Source: Chloroflexota bacterium
GTDB taxonomy: Bacteria; Chloroflexota; UBA11872
Direction: 5' to 3'
Length of the DNA stretch: 44,164 nucleotides
Assembly (NCBI GenBank): GCA_011523785.1
Contig: WTFW01000057.1
Location: forward strand, 1 to 44,164
Shown: positions 8,221-17,498 of the stretch, piece after piece
Numbering within the stretch: position 1 is the first letter of the stretch
Layout of the letters: every line of letters begins with the position of its first letter
Position numbers and translations under genes: made by a program
Notes under the pieces: model-generated
What the model was told of the DNA's origin: nothing
The model's database searches: none
The model's input: the letters and a program-made list of their open reading frames with translations, nothing else

Positions 8221-11202
8221 TTAGGCGCCTGAGGCGGCAGGCGTACGCACGATGTGCGCCGGCACGTCCTCAGTGGCGCGCTCGGCCCAGTACGGATCAG
8301 CGGTGAACAGAAAGACCTGCCGGCCGCCGGGCATCATGGCCAGGGCCGCCAAGCCGCTGCTGGTGCGTCCCGGATCCCAGTTGACGAACATCTCGTCCAG
8401 GAACAGCGGCAGCGGTTCGTCGCCTTCCACGAGATCGACCATGGCCAGCCGCAACGCAAAGTAGATCTGTTGAATCGTTCCGCGGCTCAGCGGCGTATCC
8501 ACATCCTGTGGGAAGTCCTCGCCAGTACGACGGACCTGGAGCTTCACGTCCCCCGATGAGGCGTCATCCACGGTCAGCAAGTCATAGCGCCCACCGGTGA
8601 AGTGACGCAGATGCCCACCGGCGGCCTGCAAGAGCGGCGCTTGGTAACGCTCGCGATACGAGTGCTCGGCCATCAGAACCACCTGGCGCAGCAACGCCAG
8701 ACGGTCGTGTTCCCGTCGCACAAAGTCCAACTGCTCCTCGGCGGCCTGAATGGCGCCCATGATGTGCGCGGGTCCCGGCTCGCTGGTTAGCCGATCGCGC
8801 TCGGTCGTCAACTGGCCCTTCTCGGCGGCGAGCTCCTGTCCCGCTGCCCGCAAATCCTCCGCTCGCAGGCGATGTTCAACTCGTTCGGCGTCGCTCAGGC
8901 CAACAGACTCCCCGGCGGCGACGAGTCGCTCCGCCTCGGTAACGCGCTCTCGCCAGCCCGGTGTTTCGCGTTCAAGATCGGCCAGGATCCGGCTCGCCTC
9001 GGCCCGGAGCTCCAGGGCCTGCCGCAACCTTTCAAGTCCCACCGGCGGCTCAGCGCCTTCCGGGTCAAGTGTGGCCAAGGACGTATCAATCCGCTCGAGT
9101 TCGAGACTTGCGGCGTCACGGTCTCGATTGCAGGACTCAAGACGCTGCCGTCGCTCAACGAGTTCCGCCGCGGCCTCGGCTGCGGCCCGCTCGGCTTCCA
9201 GCGCCTCCACGAGCGCACGACGTGCGGCCGGGGTTGCTTCGAACGGATCGGCGGGCAGTTCGACTTGGAGCGTCTGGCGCAGGCGTTCAACCTCGCCTCG
9301 CCAGGTTGCCAGCCGTCCCGCGACATCATCTCGGTTGCGTGTGAGCCGGCGCGTGTCCTGGATCGACTGGCGCATCTCCTCCAGGTCCCGAGCCAGACCG
9401 TCCGACGGCGCCTCGCGGTGGATCGGAGCCACGGGTACGTCGGCGATCACCCCGAGAAACTCGGCGCGGGCATCGTGGTAGGCGGCCTCGGCGGCCTGCG
9501 CACCCTCTCGGGCCGCCGACGCCGCTTCCTGCGCCCGCGCCAGTCGCTCGGCATCCAACTCCCGCCGAACCACGGTGTCGCGGGCGGCTTGGGTACGGGT
9601 GATCTCGGCTGCGATATCGACACTTGAGTCAAGATCCAGTTCACGAAGCAGCGCATCCAGATCGGCAGGCGAAGCCCTGGCAGTTGTGCGGCCCGACAAA
9701 GCGAGGGCGGCTGCACCAACTAACCCTGCCGCACCGGCGATGGCCAGCAACGTGCCCGGTACGCCGCCAACCACGAACCCAAGCCCGAGCAACATCACGC
9801 CGACCAATCCGACGGCGGCAAGCAGCGCGAGCGGCGGAGACTGGGCCGCCGAAGAAGTCGCTGCCCGCGATCTGCGCGCTGCCTCAAGCTCGTGAAGTGT
9901 CCGGAGACGCGAGTCGATCTCGGCGCTGCTGAGCGTCGCGTCGGAAGCATCGAGCGTCTGTTCAAGACGAGTTTGCTCGCTCTCGGCCGAGCGCAGCGTG
10001 TCCGAAGCCGCTTCGAACCTGCGATGCGCTTCGTTGGAAGCGCTGAGCCGGCCACGTAGTTCCGCGACGGAAAGGCCGAGAATGGCGTCGCCGGTTTCCG
10101 ACTCGACGTTCTCGGCGACCAGCGCCCGCACCGCGACTTCGCGCAGGGCGCCGTCGCGGCGCTGCATCTCCGCGTTCATGCTGTCGATCCGATCCTGATC
10201 CGCACGGGCAAGTGCAAGCTCGCGGTCCTGGCGCTCGATCGCCACGCGCTCGTCCAAGAGGCGACGGGTCAGATCGCCGATCTCGGCTTGCTGTTCGAGG
10301 TCTTCAATCTGCCGAACGAGGGAACCGCTCGCCTCGGCAAGATCCTCGAGGCGCTCGACGAGGCCAGCGCGCCGCTCCGGAGTTTCCGCGGGTAGGAGGC
10401 CTTCCGGTACCAGTTCGTCCGCCTGGACGCTCAGCTGGCTCATGCGTGCCGCGCGCCCCACCAGGGGCGCCAGTAACGCGTCACGCTCCAGGGCCAGCTC
10501 GATGCGTTGCAACTCACGAGTGTTGTCGGCGAGCTCCGTCCCGATGTCCTGGAGTCGCTCGTCAGCTGTCTCAATCTCCGTCCGCCGCTGAGCAGCCTCG
10601 CGCAGACCGTCCCGCAAGCTTCTGATCTGAGCCGCGATTTCACGTGCCTCCGGCCGGCCGCGTCGGTCAGGCCGCCAGAGACGCCGGCGTTCGGAGTCAA
10701 GCGCGCGCACGACCTCGCGCGACGGACGCAGAAAGTCAAACGAACTGCCGCCCAACACCCGGTCTTGAACGTGTTGCCAGGCCCGAGGGTCAAGGCCGAG
10801 CGCTTCTTCCTGGGTTAGGGCATAGACATTCTTGAAGACGTCGCGAGTCATCAGGCCAACCGAAGGGACTGGTCGATTGGCCAGTCGCTCTTCGCTCTGC
10901 GGGTGGAGGATGCGACCTTCGGGTCTGGAAGTAAGCCTGCGGGCGATTCGAACTTGCTGACCCCCGCTTAACTCCACGTCGAGCCGCCCGTCGAGAAAGC
11001 GGCCGTCCCAAGGGCGATAAGGATGCGCCTCGGCCGTGGCGGGCGAGAAACCAAACAGGGCACTGGCAAAGAACTCGAACAAAGCGCTCTTGCCCGACTC
11101 GTTGGGTCCCAGCACGACAACGACGTCGTTGTTCGCCAGACCTGTCACAGTCCATTGGTCAATCGGCCCAAAGGCGCCGATGGTCCAACCGTCGATCCTC
11201 AT
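8221..11202 (-). CDS. YhaN-like SMC/AAA ATPase (SbcC-related)
   Basis: A 993-residue ATPase with the split ABC/SMC layout. The N-terminus 'FGPIDQWTVTGLANNDVVVVLGPNESGKS' region carries Walker A at 32-39. Long Glu/Arg/Ala-rich coiled coils fill the middle, and the C-terminus has the ABC signature 'LSRGTIQQIYFALRLAMVDLV' and Walker B 'LPLFLDEMFVNWD'. Between the coils (about residues 455-500) there is a pair of hydrophobic stretches rich in Leu/Val/Gly, likely membrane-embedded. This matches YhaN proteins and not classical SbcC, which has a zinc hook. It overlaps the nuclease gene by four bases (ATGA), so the two are almost certainly one complex in DNA repair. The target substrate is not known for this subfamily. 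Confidence 0.88.
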   Translation of the reverse strand: MRIDGWTIGAFGPIDQWTVTGLANNDVVVVLGPNESGKSALFEFFASALFGFSPATAEAHPYRPWDGRFLDGRLDVELSGGQQVRIARRLTSRPEGRILHPQSEERLANRPVPSVGLMTRDVFKNVYALTQEEALGLDPRAWQHVQDRVLGGSSFDFLRPSREVVRALDSERRRLWRPDRRGRPEAREIAAQIRSLRDGLREAAQRRTEIETADERLQDIGTELADNTRELQRIELALERDALLAPLVGRAARMSQLSVQADELVPEGLLPAETPERRAGLVERLEDLAEASGSLVRQIEDLEQQAEIGDLTRRLLDERVAIERQDRELALARADQDRIDSMNAEMQRRDGALREVAVRALVAENVESETGDAILGLSVAELRGRLSASNEAHRRFEAASDTLRSAESEQTRLEQTLDASDATLSSAEIDSRLRTLHELEAARRSRAATSSAAQSPPLALLAAVGLVGVMLLGLGFVVGGVPGTLLAIAGAAGLVGAAALALSGRTTARASPADLDALLRELDLDSSVDIAAEITRTQAARDTVVRRELDAERLARAQEAASAAREGAQAAEAAYHDARAEFLGVIADVPVAPIHREAPSDGLARDLEEMRQSIQDTRRLTRNRDDVAGRLATWRGEVERLRQTLQVELPADPFEATPAARRALVEALEAERAAAEAAAELVERRQRLESCNRDRDAASLELERIDTSLATLDPEGAEPPVGLERLRQALELRAEASRILADLERETPGWRERVTEAERLVAAGESVGLSDAERVEHRLRAEDLRAAGQELAAEKGQLTTERDRLTSEPGPAHIMGAIQAAEEQLDFVRREHDRLALLRQVVLMAEHSYRERYQAPLLQAAGGHLRHFTGGRYDLLTVDDASSGDVKLQVRRTGEDFPQDVDTPLSRGTIQQIYFALRLAMVDLVEGDEPLPLFLDEMFVNWDPGRTSSGLAALAMMPGGRQVFLFTADPYWAERATEDVPAHIVRTPAASGA

Positions 11203-12461
11203 GTGGAGTCCGGGCGTAGCAGACGTTCCGCCGCGGCCGCGTCAAGTCCGTCGAGCAACCCGCGTAGGTACTGCAGACGTTCCTCCTCTTCGGCCTTCTC
11301 CTCGCCGAGCGCCAACTCCGATGGCGCCAATCGAGACAGCAGTTTGTCGTTGCGGCCGGCCTGCGCGATCAGCTCCAGGGCCTCGCCGAGCACGTGTCGC
11401 TGGCCAACGTGGCGGCTCAGGTCAATCGGCGGCGAGAGCCCCGCATCGCGAACCTCCACGTCCAGCGCGCCGAGCGACTCGCCCAGGTACTCGGCCAGGC
11501 CGTCGCGTTCCTCGTCGTTTCGGAGCACCGTCGCCAGGGGGCAAGGACCCGACAACTCCACGCGAAGAATCCAGTCTTGCTCCGGAAGGACGAACCCGTC
11601 CTCCTGCCGCAGACCGTCGAACCGAGACCGAACCGCCGCCTGTATGTCGCCGATGGCGCTCGCTTCGCCCAGGGCGGGCACCGTGAGCCGCTCCCAGCGA
11701 ACCGGCGCCAGGGGCCGAAAGCGGACTTGTGGAGGCGCCGGCGGGTCGAGATCGACAATCAGCGCCCCCTTGGCGCCCGTCTCGCCAAAGTCGCGGCCTT
11801 GCAGGTTTCCGGGGTACCAGGCGGGCGAGTCCTCACGAAGGCGCTGGCGCTTGTGGATGTGGCCGAGTGCCCAGTAGTCGTAGCTTGGATCCAAATCTGA
11901 CAGGGCGGCGGGCGCGTACGTGTTGCCCGCTTCGTCGTCCGGCGCCCCCTGCGCGCCTCCAACGTCCGCGTGCAACAGCGCGACCGCCGGCTGAGGGCCG
12001 GGCGCCGGTGGAAAGGTCGACGCAAGGTTGGTCGCTTCATGCGTGGTCTGATGTCCCGCGGCCACGACCCAGCCAACCCGATCGTTACCACGATTGATCG
12101 GAATCCTGCGTGGCGTTCGGGAGCTATGCAGATGGAAGTTGGCGGAGGGCCAGTCGATGTGAGCGGCGCGGTAGTTGGTTCGACCGGGGTCGTGGTTGCC
12201 GGTGGCATAGACCACCGTGACGCCGGCATCGGTCAGTCGGGACAGCTCGCTCGTCAGCACCCGCTCAGTGGCAATGGTCAGCCACTCGTTATCGAACAGG
12301 TCCCCGGCGATCAGGAGCGCGTCGGCTCGCTCCTCAAGGGTGAGGTCCACCAATGCGCTGAAGGCTTCGCGGCCCGCTTGCTGAAGCCGCTGGCGTAACG
12401 CCGCGTCGTGTCGCCGAAACGGAGTATCCAGGTGAATATCCGCCGCATGGACTACGCGCAC
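11199..12461 (-). CDS. YhaO/SbcD-like metallophosphoesterase (DNA repair exonuclease subunit)
   Basis: A calcineurin-like phosphoesterase. The motifs 'HAADIHLD', 'IAGDLFDN', 'YATGNHDP' and later 'WALGHIHKRQ' supply the two-metal active site of Mre11/SbcD-type nucleases. A C-terminal region of about 180 residues probably caps the ATPase partner. I chose GTG at 12461 (420 residues) because the conserved first strand begins there and GGAG lies about ten bases upstream. The frame continues to a GTG at 12524 whose extra 21 residues look non-conserved. Its stop overlaps the YhaN-like start by four bases. Expected reaction: Mn-dependent nuclease acting with the ATPase. Confidence 0.88.
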   Translation of the reverse strand: MRVVHAADIHLDTPFRRHDAALRQRLQQAGREAFSALVDLTLEERADALLIAGDLFDNEWLTIATERVLTSELSRLTDAGVTVVYATGNHDPGRTNYRAAHIDWPSANFHLHSSRTPRRIPINRGNDRVGWVVAAGHQTTHEATNLASTFPPAPGPQPAVALLHADVGGAQGAPDDEAGNTYAPAALSDLDPSYDYWALGHIHKRQRLREDSPAWYPGNLQGRDFGETGAKGALIVDLDPPAPPQVRFRPLAPVRWERLTVPALGEASAIGDIQAAVRSRFDGLRQEDGFVLPEQDWILRVELSGPCPLATVLRNDEERDGLAEYLGESLGALDVEVRDAGLSPPIDLSRHVGQRHVLGEALELIAQAGRNDKLLSRLAPSELALGEEKAEEEERLQYLRGLLDGLDAAAAERLLRPDST

Positions 12462-12575
12462 TCGGACGGCGCTCCAACCGCGACTGCATGCGGCGACGCA
12501 GCGAAACGGCGACGCTCCAGGCACGAGGTCGCATGGCCCAACGCCGCCCGATACCTCATCACCCTCGGCTCCCGA

Positions 12576-14177
12576 TCACACGCCGATGGCGTACCCATCG
12601 CGGCGCGGGTCGGCGCCTCCCTGGAGGGCGCCGGTGGCCGGGTTGCGGCTGGCGCCCTGCATGCCGCCGACCGACATGGTCCAGGGGTCGGTGGCTTCGG
12701 CGCCGTGGCCGCCGGCACAAAGGGCGTCGATCGCGCTCTGGTCGATGCGTGATTCGACAAGTACCAGGTCGCCATCCATTAGACGCATTCGTGGTGCTTC
12801 GATAGCGGCCTGCACGTCCAGCCCAAAGTCCACGTGCTGCACCAGCGCCTGCGGCTGGGTCTGGCAGATGCCGTAGCTGCCCGGCGTGCCCAGCGCCAGG
12901 ATCGGCTCGCCATCGCGCAGGGTGATGGTGGGAGCAATCGGCAACGAAAGGGGCGCGCCCGCATAGAGGTGATTCGGGCTGAGCGGGTTCAGATCACCCC
13001 AGCGGAGCAGATCGTTGGTCAGCACCCCATGGCCCTGGACGACGATGCCGGAGCCGAACCCGGCTCCGAGGCTCTGGGTCAGGCACACGGCGTTGCCCTC
13101 TCCGTCCATCACTGAAAACGAGGTGGTGTGTTCCAGCATGGGATCCGGCTGCGAGCCCGGCGGCGGCGCGGCCCCGATCTGCTCCGTGGGTCCGCTGATG
13201 GCCTCTGGGGAGTCCAGCAGGCCGCGCAGTCGATCCAGGTTCTCGTCTCCCAAGATCTCTTCAACGATCTCGATCGGCGCGTTGGCATGCCGGAAGCGCG
13301 CTCTGGACGACAGACGAACCGCGCGGATGATCGCGTCCAGATGCTCCGGACCGTTTTGTTCCAGCCCGCCGATGTCCAGGTGGGAGATGAGCCCGAGCGT
13401 CATCAGCATCTGGAAGCCTTCGGACGGCGGCGGCGCGCCATTCACTTCCAGGCTGCGGTAGTCGATCCGGATCGAGTCTTGCCAGCGGGCTTCGACGGCG
13501 GCCAGATCGTCCATGGACAGCGCGCCGCCAAGCGCCTGGATCTCGTTGACCAGGGCCTGCCCCAGCGCGCCGTCGTATAGGTAGCCGGGCCCCTCGCTGA
13601 CAAGAGCCTCGTACGTGTTCGCCAGATCGTGCTGATGCAACATCCAGCCGGCATCGGGCTCTTCGCCGTTGTCCAGGAAAATCTCCGACCAGCCGTCGAA
13701 GATCTCGGCAATGTCCTGCAAGCGGCCGCCGATCATGTGAGCGTTCCCCTCGGAAACGGGAAATCCGCCCCGCGCCATATCAATGGCATCGGCGAAGACG
13801 TCGGCCCTCGTGCGCGTGCCGTAGGTATCGAGTAGCTTCATCCAGCCGGCCAGGCTGGCCGGCGGGCCCACGCCGTGCGGACCGCGCGTCAGATCGTCGT
13901 AGCGCCGCGCGATAGGGTCGAAATCAAGCGGAACCGCCGGCGTGAAGTCCAGGCAGCGCACACGGCGCTCCGCAGCCACGTAAACCATGGCCGTGCCCAT
14001 GCCGGCAAGCCCCGACATGTAGGGCTCAACCACGTTGAGGGCAGCTGCGGTGGCTACGGCCGCATCAAACGCGTTGCCTCCGCTGGACAGGGTGCGGGCG
14101 CCCGCCTGCGCCGCCAGGGGATGCGCCGCCGCGACAACGCCTCGGCGGGAAGTGACGCTTGGCCGCCGTCCGAACAT
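12576..14177 (-). CDS. Gamma-glutamyltransferase family protein
   Basis: A 533-residue Ntn-hydrolase of the gamma-glutamyltransferase family, which cleaves itself into two subunits and transfers or hydrolyses gamma-glutamyl groups (glutathione breakdown and related reactions). The predicted cleavage is before Thr351 in H-T-T-S-F-S-V-M-D, where the usual motif is T-T-H; the Thr nucleophile is intact. Other family marks are 'GGNAFDAAVATAAALNVVEPYMSG', the 'GFGSGIVV' segment and a C-terminal 'GGADPRRDGYAIG'. No signal peptide is visible, unlike periplasmic E. coli Ggt, so a cytoplasmic location is likely. The ATG start has AAGGAG ten bases upstream. The gene lies downstream of a Crp/Fnr regulator in the same direction. 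Confidence 0.88.
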   Translation of the reverse strand: MFGRRPSVTSRRGVVAAAHPLAAQAGARTLSSGGNAFDAAVATAAALNVVEPYMSGLAGMGTAMVYVAAERRVRCLDFTPAVPLDFDPIARRYDDLTRGPHGVGPPASLAGWMKLLDTYGTRTRADVFADAIDMARGGFPVSEGNAHMIGGRLQDIAEIFDGWSEIFLDNGEEPDAGWMLHQHDLANTYEALVSEGPGYLYDGALGQALVNEIQALGGALSMDDLAAVEARWQDSIRIDYRSLEVNGAPPPSEGFQMLMTLGLISHLDIGGLEQNGPEHLDAIIRAVRLSSRARFRHANAPIEIVEEILGDENLDRLRGLLDSPEAISGPTEQIGAAPPPGSQPDPMLEHTTSFSVMDGEGNAVCLTQSLGAGFGSGIVVQGHGVLTNDLLRWGDLNPLSPNHLYAGAPLSLPIAPTITLRDGEPILALGTPGSYGICQTQPQALVQHVDFGLDVQAAIEAPRMRLMDGDLVLVESRIDQSAIDALCAGGHGAEATDPWTMSVGGMQGASRNPATGALQGGADPRRDGYAIGV

Positions 14178-14283
14178 GGGCGCTTAGCTCCTTGCAATAG
14201 GCGAAAAGCCGCATGATGCTCGCTCGCAGGCATCGTGGCATATCTTCAAGCCATACGGGCCAACTGCGTCACCGCGCGGGGTA

Positions 14284-15006
14284 TCAGTATTCGTCAGCCA
14301 CGTCCTCCAGGGCCTGGCGGTCCAGCACATCTATACGCTTGCGGCCAATGGCAATCAGTCCGGCATTCTTCAGTTCGTTCAGGGCCTGCGTTGCCGTCTC
14401 GCGCGATGTGCCGACACGCTCGGCCAGGTCGCTGTGGGTCAATCCGGTAACGCGTGAATTGGAATCCAAAGAGAGACGCAAGATCAAGGTAGCGAGTCGA
14501 GCGGTGAGCGATTTGAGCGCCAGATCCTCGAGCTGCGTTTCGGCTTCGCTCAGACGGTCGGCCAGAGCCTGCATGATGCGAACGCCAATGGTTGGGAAGC
14601 GGCTGATGAGGTATTCGAAGTCCCGTCGGCTGATGACACACAGCGTCGATTCCGTGGTCGATTCGGCGAACGAGTCGTGAATCGCCTGTCCCAGCAACGC
14701 CATCTCGCCGAAGAACATCCCTGGCTCGATGTTGGAGATTACGAATCGCTTGCCATCGGGCGAGATGCGGTAGATCTGAACACGGCCGGACTTCAGGAGG
14801 AACAGCATTTCAGACTTATCGTCCGGCTGGTACAGAGTCCGCCCTGGACCAACGGTCGACATGCGCGCACAGCGCTCGACTTCGTGGATCTGCGCCTCGG
14901 TAAGGTCTTGGAATACTTCGACCTGCTGCAAGTAATGTCGCTTCAGCGCGCCGGCATCCGGAGATCGGCCAGCCGTCCGTTCAGCGCTCCGCCTTGACTC
15001 ACGCAT
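14284..15006 (-). CDS. Crp/Fnr-family transcriptional regulator
   Basis: A 240-residue regulator with an N-terminal cyclic-nucleotide-binding beta-barrel (about 30-145; 'PGMFFGEMALLGQ' is the phosphate-cassette region), a dimer helix, and a C-terminal winged helix-turn-helix (about 190-235; recognition helix in 'GTSRETATQALNELKNAGLI'). The phosphate-cassette has F-G-E-M-A-L and lacks the downstream Arg-Ser/Thr of E. coli Crp that binds cAMP, so the ligand is uncertain. The N-terminus has no Fnr-type cysteine cluster, arguing against an oxygen-sensing Fe-S protein. It lies between ribF and the gamma-glutamyltransferase gene with gaps of about 100-150 bases. Its target genes cannot be inferred. 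Confidence 0.9.
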   Translation of the reverse strand: MRESRRSAERTAGRSPDAGALKRHYLQQVEVFQDLTEAQIHEVERCARMSTVGPGRTLYQPDDKSEMLFLLKSGRVQIYRISPDGKRFVISNIEPGMFFGEMALLGQAIHDSFAESTTESTLCVISRRDFEYLISRFPTIGVRIMQALADRLSEAETQLEDLALKSLTARLATLILRLSLDSNSRVTGLTHSDLAERVGTSRETATQALNELKNAGLIAIGRKRIDVLDRQALEDVADEY

Positions 15007-15154
15007 CGCCTACCGCCCGAAACTGTTGGTCTCAGCCTGAAACGCCCAAATCACCGACGATGAGACTCGGTTGACGATGTCGGTGTTCCGCACCCATGGT
15101 GGCACAGCCAGACCTCTAGCTGGCGTCCACGATTCCTGGATCGCGACGACCCAG

Positions 15155-16180
15155 TCAGCCCCGCGCTCGAAGAAACGGCATCGCCTGTTCCGACCCGCCA
15201 AGATCGATGCGCTCAGCGGACTCGCGATCACGATGCATGGCGGCCACTAGCTGCTCAATCGAGTGAAACGCCTCCTGGCCACGCAACCAGGCACCAAGAA
15301 ACGTGCGCAGCCCGCGGCCGTAAATCTCGCGGTCGAATTCCAGGAGATGAACCTCAAATAGACGGACGCTCGAGCCGAACGTGGGGCGCGTGCCAACGCT
15401 GATCAGGGCCGGGTAGAGCGTGGAATCGCCGTCCACCAGCGCTCGTCCCGCATAGACGCCGTCCGCTGGAAGGACCAGCCACGGAGGAGTGTCAACATTG
15501 GCCGTAGGAAAGCCCAGGTCACGGCCTCGACCATCTCCCCTGGCAACCGTGCCAACGAGACTGTGCGCTCGGCCCAGAAGCGCGTGAAGCCGGTCCACGT
15601 CACCGGCAGCCAGTGCCTCTCGGGCCCGGCTGCTCGAAATAGCGCCGGGTTCGCCCTCATAGCGCACGGCCACGTGAGTAAACCCCAAGCGCGATGCCAA
15701 GCTCGCGATGACATCCAACGTCCCCTCGCGATCCCGTCCAACCGCCGCATTAGGTCCGGTCACCAGCGTCCGCATATCCAGCCGTTTGATCAGATCCTGG
15801 AGAAACTCATCGGCTGAACGGCGTGAGAATTGCGCGTCAAAGCGCATAACGATCACGTCGTCCACTCCCGAGGCGGCCAGCAGGTCGATTCGGTCGTCCA
15901 GGGTCGTCAGCAGCCGACGGGGTTCTGACGGCCGCAGCACCCATTCCGGTGGGGGCCAGAGCGTGACGGCGATCGCACGTCCATCGTCGTGTCCCGCAGC
16001 GGCCCTGCACGTTGCCCGCAGCAACGCCTGATGACCTCGATGCACCCCGTCAAAGCGGCCAATCGTCACAGCCGCGCCGCCCAGCGGAACAAACGTGTCG
16101 TCTTCCCTGAATACGCGGACCTGGCGACCGCTCGGGGCCTGCGTCACTGCGGGGTTATCCACACCGTGCGAGGCGTCCAC
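15155..16180 (-). CDS. ribF: Bifunctional riboflavin kinase / FAD synthetase
   Basis: Converts riboflavin to FMN and FMN to FAD. The N-terminal nucleotidyltransferase domain has 'VTIGRFDGVHRGHQALLR' (about 38-55) and the C-terminal flavokinase domain has 'GRDLGFPTANVDTPPWLVLPADGVYAG'. A Ser-Ser-Arg-Ala-Arg 'ISSSRAREAL' signature lies between. Length 341 is slightly long. GTG at 16180 has GAGG seven bases upstream and overlaps truB by 37 bases; a second GTG at 16147 overlaps the truB stop as GTGA and would give 330 residues. The extra N-terminus is not part of the conserved fold, so the shorter form is possible. It is the last gene of the nusA operon, a common place for ribF. Confidence 0.94.
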   Translation of the reverse strand: MDASHGVDNPAVTQAPSGRQVRVFREDDTFVPLGGAAVTIGRFDGVHRGHQALLRATCRAAAGHDDGRAIAVTLWPPPEWVLRPSEPRRLLTTLDDRIDLLAASGVDDVIVMRFDAQFSRRSADEFLQDLIKRLDMRTLVTGPNAAVGRDREGTLDVIASLASRLGFTHVAVRYEGEPGAISSSRAREALAAGDVDRLHALLGRAHSLVGTVARGDGRGRDLGFPTANVDTPPWLVLPADGVYAGRALVDGDSTLYPALISVGTRPTFGSSVRLFEVHLLEFDREIYGRGLRTFLGAWLRGQEAFHSIEQLVAAMHRDRESAERIDLGGSEQAMPFLRARG

Positions 16181-17103
16181 CAGCCGGCCTCACCGTGCGC
16201 GAGTCCGAGAAAGCCGCCAGCGCCGTCATATAGGCGGTGCAACCCAGAACCTCCGCGGCGCAGCGAGCGCCCGTAACCGAATTCAGCGCGATCCGTGTCG
16301 CTGAGGATGGCCGCGGGCAGGTGCTCCACCGCTGTGTCCGGGGCGTACAGCAACGTGTTGAGGAAACCACTGCGCGCTGCGATCTCTAGCTGCCACAACT
16401 CGGTCGCCGCAGGCAGGCGAAAGGGCCCCACGCGCGTACGTACCAGACCAAACAGCGTGGCTCCGCAGCCGATTGCCGCTCCGAGATCGCGAGCCAGCGC
16501 TCGAATGTAGGTACCGGACGAACATTCGATACGCAGACCGGCCAGCAAAGCGTCGCTCCAGCCCACTCCTCCACCAAATTGGAGTCGACCGTCAATCATC
16601 CGCACGCCGATCCGGCCAGCCGAAACAAGATGCAGCGCCCGAACGTGGACTCGACGCGGTTTCAATTCCACCTGCCGGCCGGCCCGGGCGGAGCGATAGG
16701 CGCGCACCCCATCAACTCGCAGGGCTGAATACTCCGGCGGACGCTGTTCAATTGCGCCTGTGAACGAGGGCAGCACCTGCTCCACGGCATCCGGCCCTGG
16801 CGGCGGTCGAGGTTCGGCCGTCGGATGCGTCTCCAGGTCGAATGACGGCGTCTCGACCCCAAAGAGCACGGCGGCCTCATACGTCTTGGGCATATCCAGG
16901 ACAAACCTGCTCAGCCGGGTGGCGCGCCCAATCGCAAGCGGCAGCACGCCCCAAGCCAGCGGATCCAGCGTGCCGCAATGCCCCACGCGCCGCACACCAA
17001 CGGCGCGGCGGACTCGCCCGACAACCTGCGTGGAACCGGCGCCGATGGGCTTGTAGACGTTGATGAATCCGCCATTGGGCGGGGCCTGACCATCACGGGC
17101 CAT
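16144..17103 (-). CDS. truB: tRNA pseudouridine(55) synthase
   Basis: Makes the universal pseudouridine at position 55 in the T-loop of tRNA. The catalytic Asp47 sits in 'GHCGTLDPLAWGVL' (G-H-C replaces the more common G-H-T/C forms), following the opening 'GGFINVYKPIGAGS' motif. The substrate-binding 'KTYEAAVLFGVETPSFD', 'RPPEYSALRVDGVRAYRSARAG' and 'IECSSGTYIRALARDLGAAIGC' segments are standard. The 319-residue length includes a short C-terminal extension beyond the catalytic core. The ATG start overlaps the rbfA stop by 11 bases, in the classic infB-rbfA-truB-ribF order. Confidence 0.95.
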   Translation of the reverse strand: MARDGQAPPNGGFINVYKPIGAGSTQVVGRVRRAVGVRRVGHCGTLDPLAWGVLPLAIGRATRLSRFVLDMPKTYEAAVLFGVETPSFDLETHPTAEPRPPPGPDAVEQVLPSFTGAIEQRPPEYSALRVDGVRAYRSARAGRQVELKPRRVHVRALHLVSAGRIGVRMIDGRLQFGGGVGWSDALLAGLRIECSSGTYIRALARDLGAAIGCGATLFGLVRTRVGPFRLPAATELWQLEIAARSGFLNTLLYAPDTAVEHLPAAILSDTDRAEFGYGRSLRRGGSGLHRLYDGAGGFLGLAHGEAGWWTPRTVWITPQ

Positions 17104-17482
17104 CGCTGGGCTGAGCGGTGCGAGCCTGCGCCGAATTGTCGGCGGCGCTCTGGTCGGCGCGGCGCTGGGAATCCACCTCGACGGTCAGCATCTCGGGATC
17201 GAGTTGGAACCGGATACGCGGAATGCGATATACGCGAATGCGCGCCGCCAATGCACGACGGACAAACGTTGACGCGCGCTCCAGGGCCGCCAACGATTCC
17301 CTGGCATTGTGCGCGTCGCCCAGCGGCGTCACGAACACGACAGCCTGTCCGAAGTCTGGAGAAATCGATACGCGCTGCACGGTCACGAAACCGATGGCCG
17401 GGTCTTCGAGCTCGCGCTCAATCAGGCCGCTGATCTCTCGCGCAATCTGGGCTTCAATCCGTTGCGCACGGCGCGTAGCGAT
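17093..17482 (-). CDS. rbfA: 30S ribosome-binding factor A, apparently starting with ATC
   Basis: A small KH-fold assembly factor that binds immature 30S subunits and helps process the 16S rRNA 5' end. Residues 'RRAQRIEAQIAREISGLIERELEDPAIGF' region and 'VSISPDFGQAVVFVTPLG' match RbfA, with the kinked-helix end 'IRVYRIPRIRFQLDP'. A C-terminal tail of about 25 polar residues follows. The frame has no ATG, GTG or TTG near the expected N-terminus. The codon at the right place is ATC (17482-17480), seven bases after a perfect GGAGG; starting there gives 129 residues, the usual family length. The nearest standard start is TTG at 17545, inside infB, which would add 21 unconserved residues. The frame continues to 17848 only as an infB shadow. 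It lies 16 bases after infB and overlaps truB. Confidence 0.88.
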   Translation of the reverse strand: MATRRAQRIEAQIAREISGLIERELEDPAIGFVTVQRVSISPDFGQAVVFVTPLGDAHNARESLAALERASTFVRRALAARIRVYRIPRIRFQLDPEMLTVEVDSQRRADQSAADNSAQARTAQPSDGP

Positions 17483-17494
17483 GGTTCGGCCTCC
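17480..17494 (-). promoter_or_regulatory. Ribosome binding site GGAGG and ATC start of rbfA
   Basis: On the minus strand GGAGG (17494-17490) is followed by seven bases and then ATC. The sequence is complementary to the 3' end of 16S rRNA and decides the start: no standard start codon lies within a plausible distance in the rbfA frame. ATC/ATT starts are rare and are known to be discriminated by initiation factor 3. Confidence 0.6.
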
Positions 17495-17498
17495 GGAG

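Noticed and set aside
15007-15154. Possible tRNA, small RNA or terminator between ribF and the Crp-like gene
   Set aside because: No cloverleaf or T-loop sequence and only a weak 5-base stem; nothing supported.
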